From Chryseobacterium sp. Bi04 (GTDB taxonomy: Bacteria > Bacteroidota > Bacteroidia > Flavobacteriales > Weeksellaceae), in assembly GCF_918698085.1 (NCBI RefSeq), contig NZ_CAKKLP010000007.1, forward strand, positions 161,598-225,597: a stretch of DNA of 64,000 nt, written 5' to 3'. A program made the position numbers and the translations under genes. Below the pieces are notes generated by a model, which was not told the origin of the DNA, searched no databases, and saw nothing but the letters and a program-made list of their open reading frames with translations. Below, in pieces: positions 20,601 through 29,655 of this stretch. Every line of letters begins with the position of its first letter. Positions within the stretch are counted from its first letter, which is position 1.

Positions 20601-22622
20601 GGCTCACAACAGTTTACGACTCCTGCAGTATCGTACTGCCCAATGACAGGGACAGGGACCAATAACCATATTTCTAATGTAACGGTTACCTCGATTAATC
20701 CCGGCCTACCGGTGATGAGTAATAATTCCGTACAAACAAACTATATTAGCTATACAACCCCAGCCACATCGATTACATTGGAGATAGGATCTACAAATAA
20801 TAAAATTTCTGTGGCAAAAGGATGGACGGGATCCACAGGAAGTGCAGCGGTTACAGCATGGATTGACTTTAACAGAAACGGACAGTTTGAAAATACTGAA
20901 AGAATTCTAATTTCTTCAGCAAGTACCACTACACCGGTTTCTGCAACGTTTGATGTGCCTTCAGGTGCCTATTCGGGTCCACTGAAAACTACCATGAGAG
21001 TTGTTTTAAGTGGAAATACTCCTGTAATGTGTCAAAATGCAATAAACGGAGAGGTAGAGGACTACGCTGTACAGCTGAAACCATGCAGCACCAGTACGCC
21101 AACCGGACTTACATTCAATACCATAGCTCATAACTCTGCGATCATTAACTGGACTGCAGCGACCAATAACTTTACCTATCTTTTACAATATAGAGTACAG
21201 GGAACAACAGCCTGGACGGATGTATATGTTACAAGTATTCCACATACATTAAATAACCTTGTGCCTTCTACTACTTATGAGGTACAGGTTGCTGCCAATT
21301 GCGGTATTACAAATGGTACATTTACACCCATAGGTACATTCTCTACCCGATGCGATCCTACGCCTCCTAATATTACAATCAGCAATATCACTGCAAGTTC
21401 GGCGCTGATTACATGGAATCCTGTAGTAGCGGGAGTATCCTATATGATGAGATGGAGAAAAGTAGGAACCACAGGCTGGCCAAATCCGGATATTCCGTTG
21501 CCAGCAGCTCCCGCCAGTACCTATACCCTTGGTAATTTGGAGCCATATACCCATTATGAAGTAGAGATTGCCAACAGATGTGCAGGGGAAACCACATGGA
21601 ATCCGTATTCAAATCCGGCTGTATTTACGACAGAAAGAATTTGTGAACTGCCACCTCCCGGGCTTACCATAACACAGTTATTCCCAACATCAGCATACAT
21701 CAGATGGGATTCTTTTCCCGGAGCAACCTATGTGCTGAGATATAGAAAAGTAGGCATCCCAAGTTGGAGTACTGTTCAGGTACCAACGAATACCTACACA
21801 CTAACAGGCCTTCTGGAGCTTACAAAATATGAAATGCAGGTCGCTAATGTTTGTAACGGAACTCCTGCTGCATTTACTCCATTGTATTATTTTACGACTC
21901 CTACGGTGATCTATTGTAAGATGGCTTCAGGAAGTTCAGCAGGCGAGCATATTGCTAAAGTTACTGTTAAACCTAATGGGAAGCCTGTCATGGAAAATGC
22001 TTCAGGAGCTTCAAGTTATACAGATTATTCCGGAGTTTCAGGCACATTTATAGAACTTATCCAGGGATCTGCAGACAATGAAATTACCATTGAAAAAAAA
22101 TGGACCGGCCAAAACTATAATGAAGGAATTGCAGTGTGGATTGATTTCAACAGAAACGGTGAATTTGATACCAATGAACGCGTGTTTAGTTCACCGCCCA
22201 ATACCACCACGCCAGTTTCCGGAACATTCAGTGTACCCGCAGATGCATTTGTAAGCATGACAGATTATAAATATGTATTGATGAGAGTGGCAATGCAAAG
22301 AGGCGGAGTTCCGGTGAATTGTATCAATTTTGATAACGGGGAAGTGGAGGATTATTCGGTAAGGATCTCCAGAAAAGTAATTCCCAACCCTTTAAACCAA
22401 ACTGATATTTTGATTTATCCTAATCCTGTAAGCTCAGTATTATATGTGAAAAACGTGAGCAAGAGAGCTAAATATAAATTTTACAATGCTGTTGGGCAGG
22501 TAGTAGGAGAGGGTATTTTGCTAAACAATCAGGTCAATGTAAGTAAGCTGATCAATGGAGTGTATGTAATTGATATTGATGATAACGGAACAACCATACA
22601 GAAGAAGTTTATCAAAAAATAG
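17631..22622 (+). CDS. Giant T9SS-exported metzincin metallopeptidase with Fn3/GEVED array
   Basis: A 1663-residue secreted zinc metallopeptidase. The first 660 residues parallel the gene at 9392: a short signal peptide, a propeptide-like region with the shared phrase VYSFPVVVKELADQYQLGSY, and the zinc motif HEIGHQLGGVH (H349, E350, H353, H359) with Met-turn M383. From about residue 663 to the end it parallels the gene at 12664: five Fn3 modules interleaved with three GEVED modules, then a type A T9SS tail (ILIYPNPVSSV). The two halves therefore look drawn from its two upstream neighbours. It has its own promoter and shares a bidirectional terminator with coaE. The substrate is unknown. Confidence 0.9.
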   Translation: MKKTFTSFFFFCLFVMIQAQWSPSVYNGKETGEVSKTNSYYSLDLPLLKSQLSKAQETGKNASPVVIFLPTLHGKIEQFAVYSFPVVVKELADQYQLGSYVGVGIDDPTKYVRFSLAPNDFQSMIITSEGSQFIEPANAAKTVYSVHPKTQGGKNGFMCSTREGEVDHQEIENLYQQGKSFTNQPTDFRRSSDRKYRTLRLALSVCGEYTQFHGGTVAGALAAINATLTRINGVYEKDFGLHLNLQNYPGLIYTNANTDPYSSTEGGTVNGISGWNAQVQTVITAGVGNGNYDVGHLFSPPGAGGNAGCVGCICRDNTVPGALDKGSGWTSPGGGPPVGDNFDIDFVAHEIGHQLGGVHSFSYSPGQLGSPTSVEPASGSSIMGYAGVVNSGNPINNVQPHSDPYFNTINIKDIQANLISKTCDVETTVSNTPPVIAALSTYNIPKGTAFVLTASATDAENDPMTYNWEEIDIANEVIDANNLGNTLSGPSFRSVMHTANPTRYFPRLSSVLGGVLNNSNNLWEAVSTVARTTKFTVTVRDNHPLANQQQTQSAVQTIIVGNNGPFKVNATTVYNNGPTTVTWDVVNTNAAPYNAANVKIDFTTDNGLTWNVVAASTPNDGTESLDFSSFPLTVGGIAKIRISAINNVFYAVGNAPIETLPICSTTIPPGGVLVPTTTQTSATITWNASFNATYVVRYRVVGVATWITYTPTPITNTVTLTGLTAGTHYEVQIANICSGVTGPFSAVTVFMTPYCTATSSNTDNGYISNVTVTGTNSYTMSNDSGANNYTDYSTIAAKLITLVRGTANNTISVSKSWPAAMSNKAVSVWIDFDKNGTFDTAERILNNFNNQTTPVTATFQVPATAYAGTLTTRMRVVLRDQSSPAACASFANGEVEDYAVKIIDMPGCTTAAPSNISITNLTPTSANVSWVAATGATYVLRYRKVGTFTWTTVNPVPAPVNNYTIQGLTEQTQYEVQVATKCNNSQGNYSGSQQFTTPAVSYCPMTGTGTNNHISNVTVTSINPGLPVMSNNSVQTNYISYTTPATSITLEIGSTNNKISVAKGWTGSTGSAAVTAWIDFNRNGQFENTERILISSASTTTPVSATFDVPSGAYSGPLKTTMRVVLSGNTPVMCQNAINGEVEDYAVQLKPCSTSTPTGLTFNTIAHNSAIINWTAATNNFTYLLQYRVQGTTAWTDVYVTSIPHTLNNLVPSTTYEVQVAANCGITNGTFTPIGTFSTRCDPTPPNITISNITASSALITWNPVVAGVSYMMRWRKVGTTGWPNPDIPLPAAPASTYTLGNLEPYTHYEVEIANRCAGETTWNPYSNPAVFTTERICELPPPGLTITQLFPTSAYIRWDSFPGATYVLRYRKVGIPSWSTVQVPTNTYTLTGLLELTKYEMQVANVCNGTPAAFTPLYYFTTPTVIYCKMASGSSAGEHIAKVTVKPNGKPVMENASGASSYTDYSGVSGTFIELIQGSADNEITIEKKWTGQNYNEGIAVWIDFNRNGEFDTNERVFSSPPNTTTPVSGTFSVPADAFVSMTDYKYVLMRVAMQRGGVPVNCINFDNGEVEDYSVRISRKVIPNPLNQTDILIYPNPVSSVLYVKNVSKRAKYKFYNAVGQVVGEGILLNNQVNVSKLINGVYVIDIDDNGTTIQKKFIKK

Positions 22623-22640
22623 ATTTTAAATTTTTAAATA

Positions 22641-22672
22641 AAAAACTCGTTAGAAAATCCTAACGAGTTTTT
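22641..22672. terminator. Bidirectional terminator between convergent genes
   Basis: AAAAACTCGTTAG and CTAACGAGTTTTT form a 13-bp stem with A/T runs on both sides, serving the metallopeptidase gene from the left and coaE from the right. Confidence 0.9.
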
Positions 22673-22676
22673 AGTT

Positions 22677-23306
22677 TTATTCAATACTAAAGACGATTTT
22701 TTCCGTCTGTTCTTTTAAATCTTCAAGATTGGTATTGTTATAGATCACACAATCTGCTATCTTAATCTTATCTTTTTCAGGCATCTGTTTTTCCATGATA
22801 GTCTCTACCTCACGGTAGGTTTTCTGATCCCTGTCCATCACCCTTTTGGTTCTGATATTGTCTTCTGCAGTTACCAGAAGAGATTTATAGCATTGTCTGT
22901 TTAATTTCAATTCAAACAACAACGCTGTTTCTTTAAAAACTAAATATTTGGTTTGTTTTCGTACCCAATTTTCAAAATCAATACGTACAGCAGGATGAAT
23001 AATTTCATTTAATTTTTGAAGCAGTTCTTTATTGTTGAAAACCTTGTCTGCTACAAATTTCCTGTCATATAAACCATTTTTATCGTATGACTGTTCCCCA
23101 AGAAGTTCTTTGATCCGGATCTGTAAATCCTTATCGTCATTGACAATTGTTTTAGCACGGTCATCAGAATAGTAAACAGGAAAGCCCAATTCTTCAATAA
23201 AACGGGCAACTGTTGTTTTTCCTGAGCCTATTCCTCCCGTTAATCCGATGATCTTGGGTGATGGTTCCGGTTCTGTCTGTTGTGTCTCTGAATGTAATTC
23301 TTCCAT
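22677..23306 (-). CDS. coaE: Dephospho-CoA kinase
   Basis: Last step of coenzyme A synthesis: ATP-dependent phosphorylation of the 3'-hydroxyl of dephospho-CoA in the cytoplasm. The P-loop GLTGGIGSGKTT spans residues 21-32, behind a 20-residue polar extension, and is followed by the FPVYYSDDRAK segment typical of the family. At 209 residues it is close to normal length. It is the last gene of a minus-strand run ruvB-PaiB-like-hydrolase-coaE, 8 bases after its neighbour. Confidence 0.93.
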   Translation of the reverse strand: MEELHSETQQTEPEPSPKIIGLTGGIGSGKTTVARFIEELGFPVYYSDDRAKTIVNDDKDLQIRIKELLGEQSYDKNGLYDRKFVADKVFNNKELLQKLNEIIHPAVRIDFENWVRKQTKYLVFKETALLFELKLNRQCYKSLLVTAEDNIRTKRVMDRDQKTYREVETIMEKQMPEKDKIKIADCVIYNNTNLEDLKEQTEKIVFSIE

Positions 23307-23314
23307 AATTAAAA

Positions 23315-24181
23315 TTAATATCCAAAAACATCATTAAAGGTGAAAGTTTCATCAAGTCTTACTCCTTTCTCTGTCATTTTAAGACTTGCCAGTTCATTAT
23401 GGGCATCGTGTTCAAAAAACAATAGATATTCATTATCTACACATTGTTTCAGGAATTTTCCTTTTTCTTCCATGGTTAAAAGAGGTCTTGTATCATATCC
23501 CATCACATACACCGGATTGATGTGTCCGGCGGTAGGAATAAGGTCAGCTGCAAAAACAATTGTTTTATCCTGATATTGAAGTACAGGAAGCATCTGCTTT
23601 TCTGTATGCCCATCTACGAAGATGACATCCATCTTCAGATCCGGAGCAAAACCGTAATTTCCTGTCGTAGGAAGAGGAAGGAAATTTAATTGTCCACTTT
23701 CCTGGATCGGAATAATATTTTCCTTCAGGAAGCTTGCTTTTTCTCTTGCATTAGGTTCAGTTGCCCATTGCCAATGATTTTCATTAGTCCAGAACTGAGC
23801 ATTTTTAAAAGCAGGTCTGTATCCCGTTCTGTCATCGTTCCATTCTATGGCACCACCACAGTGGTCAAAATGAAGGTGAGTAAAGAATACATCTGTAATA
23901 TCCTCTTTTATAAAACCGTATTTCTTTAAATTTTTATCCAGGTTATCATCCCCCCAAAGAGAATAATGTCCAAAGAATTTATCATCCTGCTTATTGCCCA
24001 GACCACAGTCTACGAGAATAAGTTTTTTTCCGTCTTCAATAAGAAGAGAACGGGTTCCTAGTTCAATTAGATTTTTTTCGTCTGCCGGGTTTGTTTTTTC
24101 CCACAGACTCTTTGGGACGACTCCGAACATGGCACCGCCATCCAGTTTAAATTTTCCACATTGTATTGGATATAACTTCAT
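23315..24181 (-). CDS. MBL-fold metallo-hydrolase
   Basis: A 288-residue cytoplasmic protein of the metallo-beta-lactamase fold with the metal-binding motif THLHFDHCGG (H102, H104, D106, H107), a later VDGHTEKQM histidine and an aspartate in VFAADLIP. The layout, with a long insert after the HxHxDH motif, is that of the group containing lactonase-like and quorum-quenching enzymes, but the substrate cannot be read from sequence. There is no signal peptide. It lies 11 bases after the PaiB-like gene and 8 bases before coaE, apparently in one operon. Confidence 0.85.
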   Translation of the reverse strand: MKLYPIQCGKFKLDGGAMFGVVPKSLWEKTNPADEKNLIELGTRSLLIEDGKKLILVDCGLGNKQDDKFFGHYSLWGDDNLDKNLKKYGFIKEDITDVFFTHLHFDHCGGAIEWNDDRTGYRPAFKNAQFWTNENHWQWATEPNAREKASFLKENIIPIQESGQLNFLPLPTTGNYGFAPDLKMDVIFVDGHTEKQMLPVLQYQDKTIVFAADLIPTAGHINPVYVMGYDTRPLLTMEEKGKFLKQCVDNEYLLFFEHDAHNELASLKMTEKGVRLDETFTFNDVFGY

Positions 24182-24192
24182 ATATATTTTGA

Positions 24193-24804
24193 TTATTTTT
24201 TTATTAATTTCATTTTCTCAGCAATTTTTCTGGCATTATCATCCGATGCTTCAAGCTGGGAGATAATATTGTTAAAATCATCTTCTTTCCTGTTTTGAGA
24301 AAGCTTTTGTTTAATGAAAATCTCTGTCGGCATGATCTTAATACCAAAAGCTCCTTTCATCTCTTTTTCCACAAAGTCCTTTCCCATATCTTTCACCATC
24401 ATCGGGCACTGCTGAAATTTTTCGTATTTGGATGTTAACCGATCTAAATGGGCATACAGTTCATCATGATCCATCAGTTCTACTTTTCCGTGGATCTGCA
24501 CCGCTTCATAGTTCCATGTGGAAACATTAACGTGATCATACCAGCTGCTTGATATATAAGCATGCGCACCCAAAAAATCACACAACACTTCATCCCCGTT
24601 TTTCAAGGTTTTTGTCTGTGGATTAGCTCGGGAAATATGAGTTTCAATATAAGGATTTTCCGGATTATCCTCATTAAACATCATCATAGAATGAGTAGCA
24701 CGAAGTTTATCAACAGAAGAAATTAATAAAGCAAAAGAATTTTCACTGATAATTGCTTTCATTACATTAAGATCTTCACTTCTGTATAATTTAGGTATAA
24801 ACAT
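24193..24804 (-). CDS. PaiB-family FMN-binding protein
   Basis: A 203-residue PaiB-type protein with the flavin-reductase-like split-barrel fold. The start MFIPKLYRSEDLN is the family signature, and the YISSSWYD and TWNYEAVQIHG segments correspond to conserved parts. PaiB was named in Bacillus as a negative regulator of sporulation and protease genes; many relatives bind FMN or heme and their role is uncertain, so a regulatory role should not be assumed here. It lies 28 bases after ruvB in the same direction. Confidence 0.8.
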   Translation of the reverse strand: MFIPKLYRSEDLNVMKAIISENSFALLISSVDKLRATHSMMMFNEDNPENPYIETHISRANPQTKTLKNGDEVLCDFLGAHAYISSSWYDHVNVSTWNYEAVQIHGKVELMDHDELYAHLDRLTSKYEKFQQCPMMVKDMGKDFVEKEMKGAFGIKIMPTEIFIKQKLSQNRKEDDFNNIISQLEASDDNARKIAEKMKLIKK

Positions 24805-24832
24805 AAATCCGTAATACTTTACTTTATTTAAA

Positions 24833-25855
24833 TTAAAAAAGCTCTCCCGGTCCTTTGGGTCTTGAAATATTCAAATGGAGATATGCCTTTTCTGTAACTT
24901 CCCTTCCTCTGGGTGTTCTGATAATAAAACCTTCCTGAATTAAAAACGGTTCGTATACTTCTTCCAACGTTTCCGGGTTTTCACCAATGGATGTTGCCAA
25001 TGCAGAAATCCCAACAGGCTTGCCTCTGAAGTTTTCAATCATTACACGCATGATTTTATTATCCATTTCATCCAGGCCAAACTCGTCCACATTCAGAGAG
25101 TTGAGTGCATATTTCGTAATATTGATTTCAACTTCACCATTACCCTTGATCTCTGCAAAATCACGAACCCTTCTTAAGAGTGCATTTGCAATTCTGGGAG
25201 TTCCACGGCTTCTTCTTGCGACCTCTATAGCGGCATCTTCATAGATTTTTACCCCTAAAACTCTGGCACTTCTCTGAATAATCATAGATAAAAGCTCAAT
25301 AGAATAATATTCCAGTCTGCTTTGAATTCCAAATCTTGCCAGCATCGGCTTGGTCAGCATTCCACTTCTGGTGGTTGCTCCCACTAACGTAAAAGGGTTC
25401 AGTCCAATTTGAACACTTCTGGCATTAGGCCCTGTCTCCAGCATGATGTCAATTTTGTAATCTTCCATGGCTGAGTACAGATACTCTTCCACAACAGGAG
25501 AAAGACGATGGATCTCATCAATGAAAAGAACATCATTTTCTTCCAGATTAGTCAGTAAACCTGCTAAACTGCCGGGTTTATCCAAAACAGGCCCAGAAGT
25601 AATCTTACAGTTTACCCCAAGTTCATTAGCAATAATATTGGCCAATGTTGTTTTTCCAAGACCCGGAGGACCATGTAAAAGGACATGATCAAGTGCTCCA
25701 CCCCGCCTTTTGGCTGCGGAAACAAAAACTTCAAGATTTTCCAGCGTTTTCCTCTGTCCTGCAAAATCCTTAAAGCTCTGGGGACGCATCTGTTCTTCCT
25801 GCATCAGCTCCTCGCGTGAGTAGTTTTCCTTATCTGGATGTAAAAAATCTGGCAT
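24833..25855 (-). CDS. ruvB: Holliday junction branch-migration ATPase RuvB
   Basis: Hexameric AAA+ motor that drives branch migration of Holliday junctions with RuvA and RuvC. Walker A is [10 protein letters not shown] (residues 61-70), Walker B is FIDEIHR (111-117), sensor 1 lies in the VGATTR region, and the C-terminal winged helix ends with the conserved [14 protein letters not shown]. The length of 340 residues is typical. It is the first gene of the minus-strand run, with a candidate promoter about 20 bases upstream. Confidence 0.96.
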   Translation of the reverse strand: MPDFLHPDKENYSREELMQEEQMRPQSFKDFAGQRKTLENLEVFVSAAKRRGGALDHVLLHGPPGLGKTTLANIIANELGVNCKITSGPVLDKPGSLAGLLTNLEENDVLFIDEIHRLSPVVEEYLYSAMEDYKIDIMLETGPNARSVQIGLNPFTLVGATTRSGMLTKPMLARFGIQSRLEYYSIELLSMIIQRSARVLGVKIYEDAAIEVARRSRGTPRIANALLRRVRDFAEIKGNGEVEINITKYALNSLNVDEFGLDEMDNKIMRVMIENFRGKPVGISALATSIGENPETLEEVYEPFLIQEGFIIRTPRGREVTEKAYLHLNISRPKGPGELF

Positions 25856-25874
25856 TAATTCATTTCATTTACTT

Positions 25875-25882
25875 CAAAGATA
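25875..25882 (-). promoter_or_regulatory. Candidate -7 element for the ruvB run
   Basis: Read on the minus strand this is TATCTTTG, fitting TAnnTTTG, 19 bases before ruvB. The rest of the 321-base gap between ruvB and hutI holds no gene, only A/T-rich sequence with loosely repeated TTAGACTAAG-like words. Confidence 0.4.
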
Positions 25883-26176
25883 GGAATTTTAGACTAAGGT
25901 TGAAGATTAGATTAATAAAAGGTTGAATTGAGAATGAGTTTAGACTAAGATTAAGTGCAGGATGCAGAATGAGCAGAACCAAGGCCGGTAAATTGAGATT
26001 TTTTAAGTATTTTTGAGAGGAAAAAATATTGATAATTGATAGAATATTTTTCAGAAATTGATTGTTTAAAGATATAAAGTAGATTGACAAAGTACTGTAT
26101 GAATTAGATAAAACACAAGTTCAATTTGAATACAGGAAATCGACCTTAGTTAAATCTTAGCCCTAATCTTAAAAAA

Positions 26177-27403
26177 ATGAAATTAATAGGACCATTTAAG
26201 CAGGTAGTTACACTTGCTAACTTACCATTAAGAGGAAAACTTTCCGATGAGCAGCTGGAAATTATTGCTGATGGAGGAATTCTGGTAGATAACGATACGA
26301 TTCAGAAAGTTGGAAATTTTGAAGATCTTAAGACCGGATATCCTGATGTAGAAATTGAGAAAGTAGAAGGAGAACAGGTTGTTCTTCCTGCATTGGTAGA
26401 TTCGCATACTCATATTTGTTTCGGAGGAAACCGTGCCAATGATTTTGCCATGCGTAACGCCGGAAAAACATACCTTGAAATTGCTGAAAGCGGTGGTGGG
26501 ATCTGGAGCTCTGTACAGCATACAAGAAATGCCTCGGAAGAAGAATTGCTCACAACATTACTGGAAAGAATTAATTTTCTGATTGACCTTGGAATTACCA
26601 CCATTGAGGTCAAAAGCGGCTATGGATTAGATGTAGAAAATGAGCTGAAAATGCTTCGTATAATAGAAATGGCACAGGAAGTTACTCAGGCTACCCTAGT
26701 ACCTACCTGTCTTTCTGCCCATTTGAAACCAAGAGATTTTGAAGGCAGTAATTCTGAATATCTGGAATATATCCTTACTGAAATCTTACCTAAAGTAAAA
26801 GAGGAAGGTTTGGCGAACCGTGTTGATATCTTTATTGAGAAATCAGCATTCCAACCGGAGGAAAGTAAAGAGTTTTTACTTAAAACTAAAGCTTTAGGTT
26901 TTGAAATTACGGTTCATGCAGATCAGTTTACCCCTGGAAGTTCGAGAATTGCTGTAGAAGTAGGTGCAAAATCTGCAGACCATTTAGAAGCCACTGTTGA
27001 TGAAGATATAGACTTTTTAGCACAATCTAATACCGTAGCGACAGCGCTGCCGGGAGCTAGCTTAGGCTTGGGGGAGAAGTTTACTCCGGCCAGAAAGTTA
27101 TTAGATGCAGGCGCTATAGTTGCCATTGCGAGCGACTGGAATCCGGGTTCAGCCCCAATGGGAAATTTAATTACTCAGGCTTCCATATTGGCTACATTTC
27201 AAAAACTGACAACAGCTGAGGTATGGGCAGGAATGACTTTCCGCGCCGCATTTGCACTTAATCTTGAAGACAGAGGAATCCTGGAATCCAGTAAAAAAGC
27301 CGATTTTATCACTTTTAAAACCAATAATTTCCAGAATGTGCTTTATAACCAGGGAAGTTTGAAAGCTGAACATGTATATATCAATGGAAATCTGAATACA
27401 TAA
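26177..27403 (+). CDS. hutI: Imidazolonepropionase
   Basis: Amidohydrolase that opens imidazolone propionate to N-formimino-L-glutamate, third step of histidine degradation. The metal motif DSHTHICFGG (H77, H79), the IEVKSGYGLD segment, the HADQF histidine and SDWNPGSAPMGN are diagnostic. The length of 408 residues is standard. It is followed 14 bases later by a DUF695-like gene and then by hutG. Urocanase and histidase genes are not in this window. Confidence 0.95.
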   Translation: MKLIGPFKQVVTLANLPLRGKLSDEQLEIIADGGILVDNDTIQKVGNFEDLKTGYPDVEIEKVEGEQVVLPALVDSHTHICFGGNRANDFAMRNAGKTYLEIAESGGGIWSSVQHTRNASEEELLTTLLERINFLIDLGITTIEVKSGYGLDVENELKMLRIIEMAQEVTQATLVPTCLSAHLKPRDFEGSNSEYLEYILTEILPKVKEEGLANRVDIFIEKSAFQPEESKEFLLKTKALGFEITVHADQFTPGSSRIAVEVGAKSADHLEATVDEDIDFLAQSNTVATALPGASLGLGEKFTPARKLLDAGAIVAIASDWNPGSAPMGNLITQASILATFQKLTTAEVWAGMTFRAAFALNLEDRGILESSKKADFITFKTNNFQNVLYNQGSLKAEHVYINGNLNT

Positions 27404-27417
27404 AAGCTATTCAGGAT

Positions 27418-28494
27418 ATGGAGGAAAAGAAATATAAAGAAAAGTTGGAGTACAAAGATTTTTGGGACTGGTTTTTAACGATGGAAAAGACTTTCTTTAA
27501 AGTGGTGAAAGAAGGTGGGCAGGAAGCTATTGAAAAAGACTTTTTTGATATTATTTCTCCTAAGCTTAATCAAATAAATAAAGGTTACTATTTCCTTACA
27601 GGAATGTCTGATGATAGCACAGCAGAATTGATCATTACCGTAGATGGGGAAATAAAGAATATTGTTTTTGCCGAAGAACTTATTGAGGCAGCTCCCAAGC
27701 TGAAACACTGGAAGATTACAGCTTTAAAGGCAGCAATGGATATACAAAATGTACATGTAGATATAGGGGATTATAAATTCTCAAAGAATACTATTTTTTT
27801 CTATTCTAATGAGCATGAAGAATATCCGGATGAGATTGATCTCGTTTTTGTTTATCAGGGTACAGCTGAAAATAAAGAGGTAATCACAACAGGAGTTTGT
27901 ATTTTTTTAGATAATTTTTTAGGAGAATTAAACTTTGCAACACAAATCGATACCTTTACTGTCATAGGCATAGAGCAGGCCAGAAAAGAACTTGTTCCTG
28001 TTGAAAAGCTAAAGGACTTTCTGGAGTGGAGAGAAAGAGAATTTATAGAAAAGTATAAAAGTACAGAATGGGATGATAAAGAAGATGAGTTTTCTATTCT
28101 CAGAGCAGATCTGGAAAACAGCAGACCTCTTATTGCCTGTATAAACCTGTCGTTATTAAAATATGGATCAAGAGCTTCTTACCCATGGGTTTCGGTGCTT
28201 AAAATCCACTATAATGGAGATGATAATGATGGGCTTCCTGAAAAAGATGATTTTGAAAAATTAAACGATATTGAAAATAAAGCTATTGAAGAACTGAAAA
28301 AAAATGGCTATTTATATGTAGGGAGGGAAAGTGCAGACAATATAAAAGAGAGCTTTTTTGTAGGGAAAGATTTTAGACAGATTGCTAAAGTTTTAAAAAA
28401 AATAGTACAGGATAATCCCGATTATAAAATGTCATTTGGAATCTTCAAAGATAAATACTGGCAATATTTTAAAGATTATGATAAAGCCGATTAA
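27418..28494 (+). CDS. DUF695-like protein between hutI and hutG
   Basis: A 358-residue soluble protein without signal peptide or membrane helices. The C-terminal third (from about residue 232), with RPLIACINLSLLKYGSRASYPWVSVL and the DNIKESFFVGKDF segment, resembles DUF695, found in several Gram-negative groups and without known activity. The N-terminal part is acidic and less familiar. It starts 14 bases after hutI and probably shares its transcript, but nothing in it suggests histidine metabolism. The family call is from memory. Confidence 0.65.
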   Translation: MEEKKYKEKLEYKDFWDWFLTMEKTFFKVVKEGGQEAIEKDFFDIISPKLNQINKGYYFLTGMSDDSTAELIITVDGEIKNIVFAEELIEAAPKLKHWKITALKAAMDIQNVHVDIGDYKFSKNTIFFYSNEHEEYPDEIDLVFVYQGTAENKEVITTGVCIFLDNFLGELNFATQIDTFTVIGIEQARKELVPVEKLKDFLEWREREFIEKYKSTEWDDKEDEFSILRADLENSRPLIACINLSLLKYGSRASYPWVSVLKIHYNGDDNDGLPEKDDFEKLNDIENKAIEELKKNGYLYVGRESADNIKESFFVGKDFRQIAKVLKKIVQDNPDYKMSFGIFKDKYWQYFKDYDKAD

Positions 28495-28517
28495 AAACAG
28501 ATGATACAATAAAAAAG

Positions 28518-28525
28518 TAGTTTTG
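28518..28525 (+). promoter_or_regulatory. Possible -7 element for hutG
   Basis: TAGTTTTG fits TAnnTTTG, 68 bases before hutG, with no clear -33 partner. Confidence 0.3.
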
Positions 28526-28593
28526 TATATAAACAATATTGGTTAGCTTTACTGAATATAACTATGTAAATACAATTGAATTTTTAAAGAATT

Positions 28594-29517
28594 ATGGTTC
28601 AAAATATTTGGCAGGGTAGATGGGATGGAGAAGAGCTTCTTTTCCACAGAATATTTCAAAGAGTAAAAGGAGAACAGGATTATGATACCATTTCACCTAA
28701 TGATTTCGTGCTGCATGGTTTTGCAGTAGACGAAGGAGTAAAGAGAAATAAAGGCAGGCAGGGTGCTAAAGATGCTCCGGATGTAATCAGAAAAAATATG
28801 TCTAATTTTCCGGTGGTACTTCCTGACTTTTCCATGCTGGATTTCGGGAATATTACCTGTGAAGACGGCCATTTGGAAAATGCGCAGAACAGTCTTGCCA
28901 AGAATGTTTCAAAAGTCCTTTTAAAAGGTGGAAAGTCTTTAGTGTTAAGTGGAGGCCATGAAGTGACCTATGCTCATTATTTGGGGCTAAAAACAGCTTT
29001 TCCGGAACAGAAAATAGGAATCATCAATATAGATACCCATTTTGATAACAGACAACCTGAAAAAGGAGTGGGTCCCAGCTCCGGAACAGGATTCTGGCAG
29101 ATTGCACAGGAAGGACCAATCAATTCCCTTCATATTGGAATCCAGAGAAATTCAAATACTTTAAAACTTTTTGATACCGCCCATCAGTATGGGATGAAAT
29201 ATATTCTTGCTGACGAGCTTTTTTTTGAGAACCTTCCTTCTGTTTATCAGCGTATTGATGAGCTGTTAGACAATGTAGATTTCGCTTATCTTACCATTTG
29301 TATGGATGTTTTTAATGCTTCTATAGCTCCCGGAGTTTCAGCTTCAGCTTATAATGGTATCTTTGCAGATGCAACCTTTATGCATTTTTACAGGCATATT
29401 TTAAAAAATAACAAACTAGTTGCGCTGGACGTGGCTGAGGTGAACCCTTCTTTCGATATTCAGGACCGAACGGCGAGACTGGCAGCATGCCTGGTAAATG
29501 AATGGCTGATGATGTAA
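28594..29517 (+). CDS. hutG: Formimidoylglutamase (arginase/ureohydrolase family)
   Basis: Mn-dependent hydrolase that converts N-formimino-L-glutamate to glutamate and formamide, the step after HutI. Ureohydrolase motifs are present: SGGHEVTY, IDTHFDNR, and MDVFNASIAPGVSAS near the C-terminus, which carries the APGVSA signature. The length of 307 residues fits the family. It is separated from hutI only by the DUF695-like gene, which supports the histidine-degradation assignment over agmatinase or arginase. Confidence 0.88.
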   Translation: MVQNIWQGRWDGEELLFHRIFQRVKGEQDYDTISPNDFVLHGFAVDEGVKRNKGRQGAKDAPDVIRKNMSNFPVVLPDFSMLDFGNITCEDGHLENAQNSLAKNVSKVLLKGGKSLVLSGGHEVTYAHYLGLKTAFPEQKIGIINIDTHFDNRQPEKGVGPSSGTGFWQIAQEGPINSLHIGIQRNSNTLKLFDTAHQYGMKYILADELFFENLPSVYQRIDELLDNVDFAYLTICMDVFNASIAPGVSASAYNGIFADATFMHFYRHILKNNKLVALDVAEVNPSFDIQDRTARLAACLVNEWLMM

Positions 29518-29655
29518 AGATAAAGTTATATTCTTCCGATAGAGAAAATCACTATTTTATTTATCCTTAAGGAACGAAATTTGCTGATCTTTTCCGTGCT
29601 TTTAGATAAAAGCGCGAATAAATTCATTAGCTGAATTTAATACAGAAATTATATT

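Noticed and set aside
12664..22622. Repeated DNA in the giant genes as possible CRISPR or satellite repeats
   Set aside because: The similarity is protein-level repetition of Fn3 and GEVED modules in one continuous frame, not evenly spaced identical DNA units.
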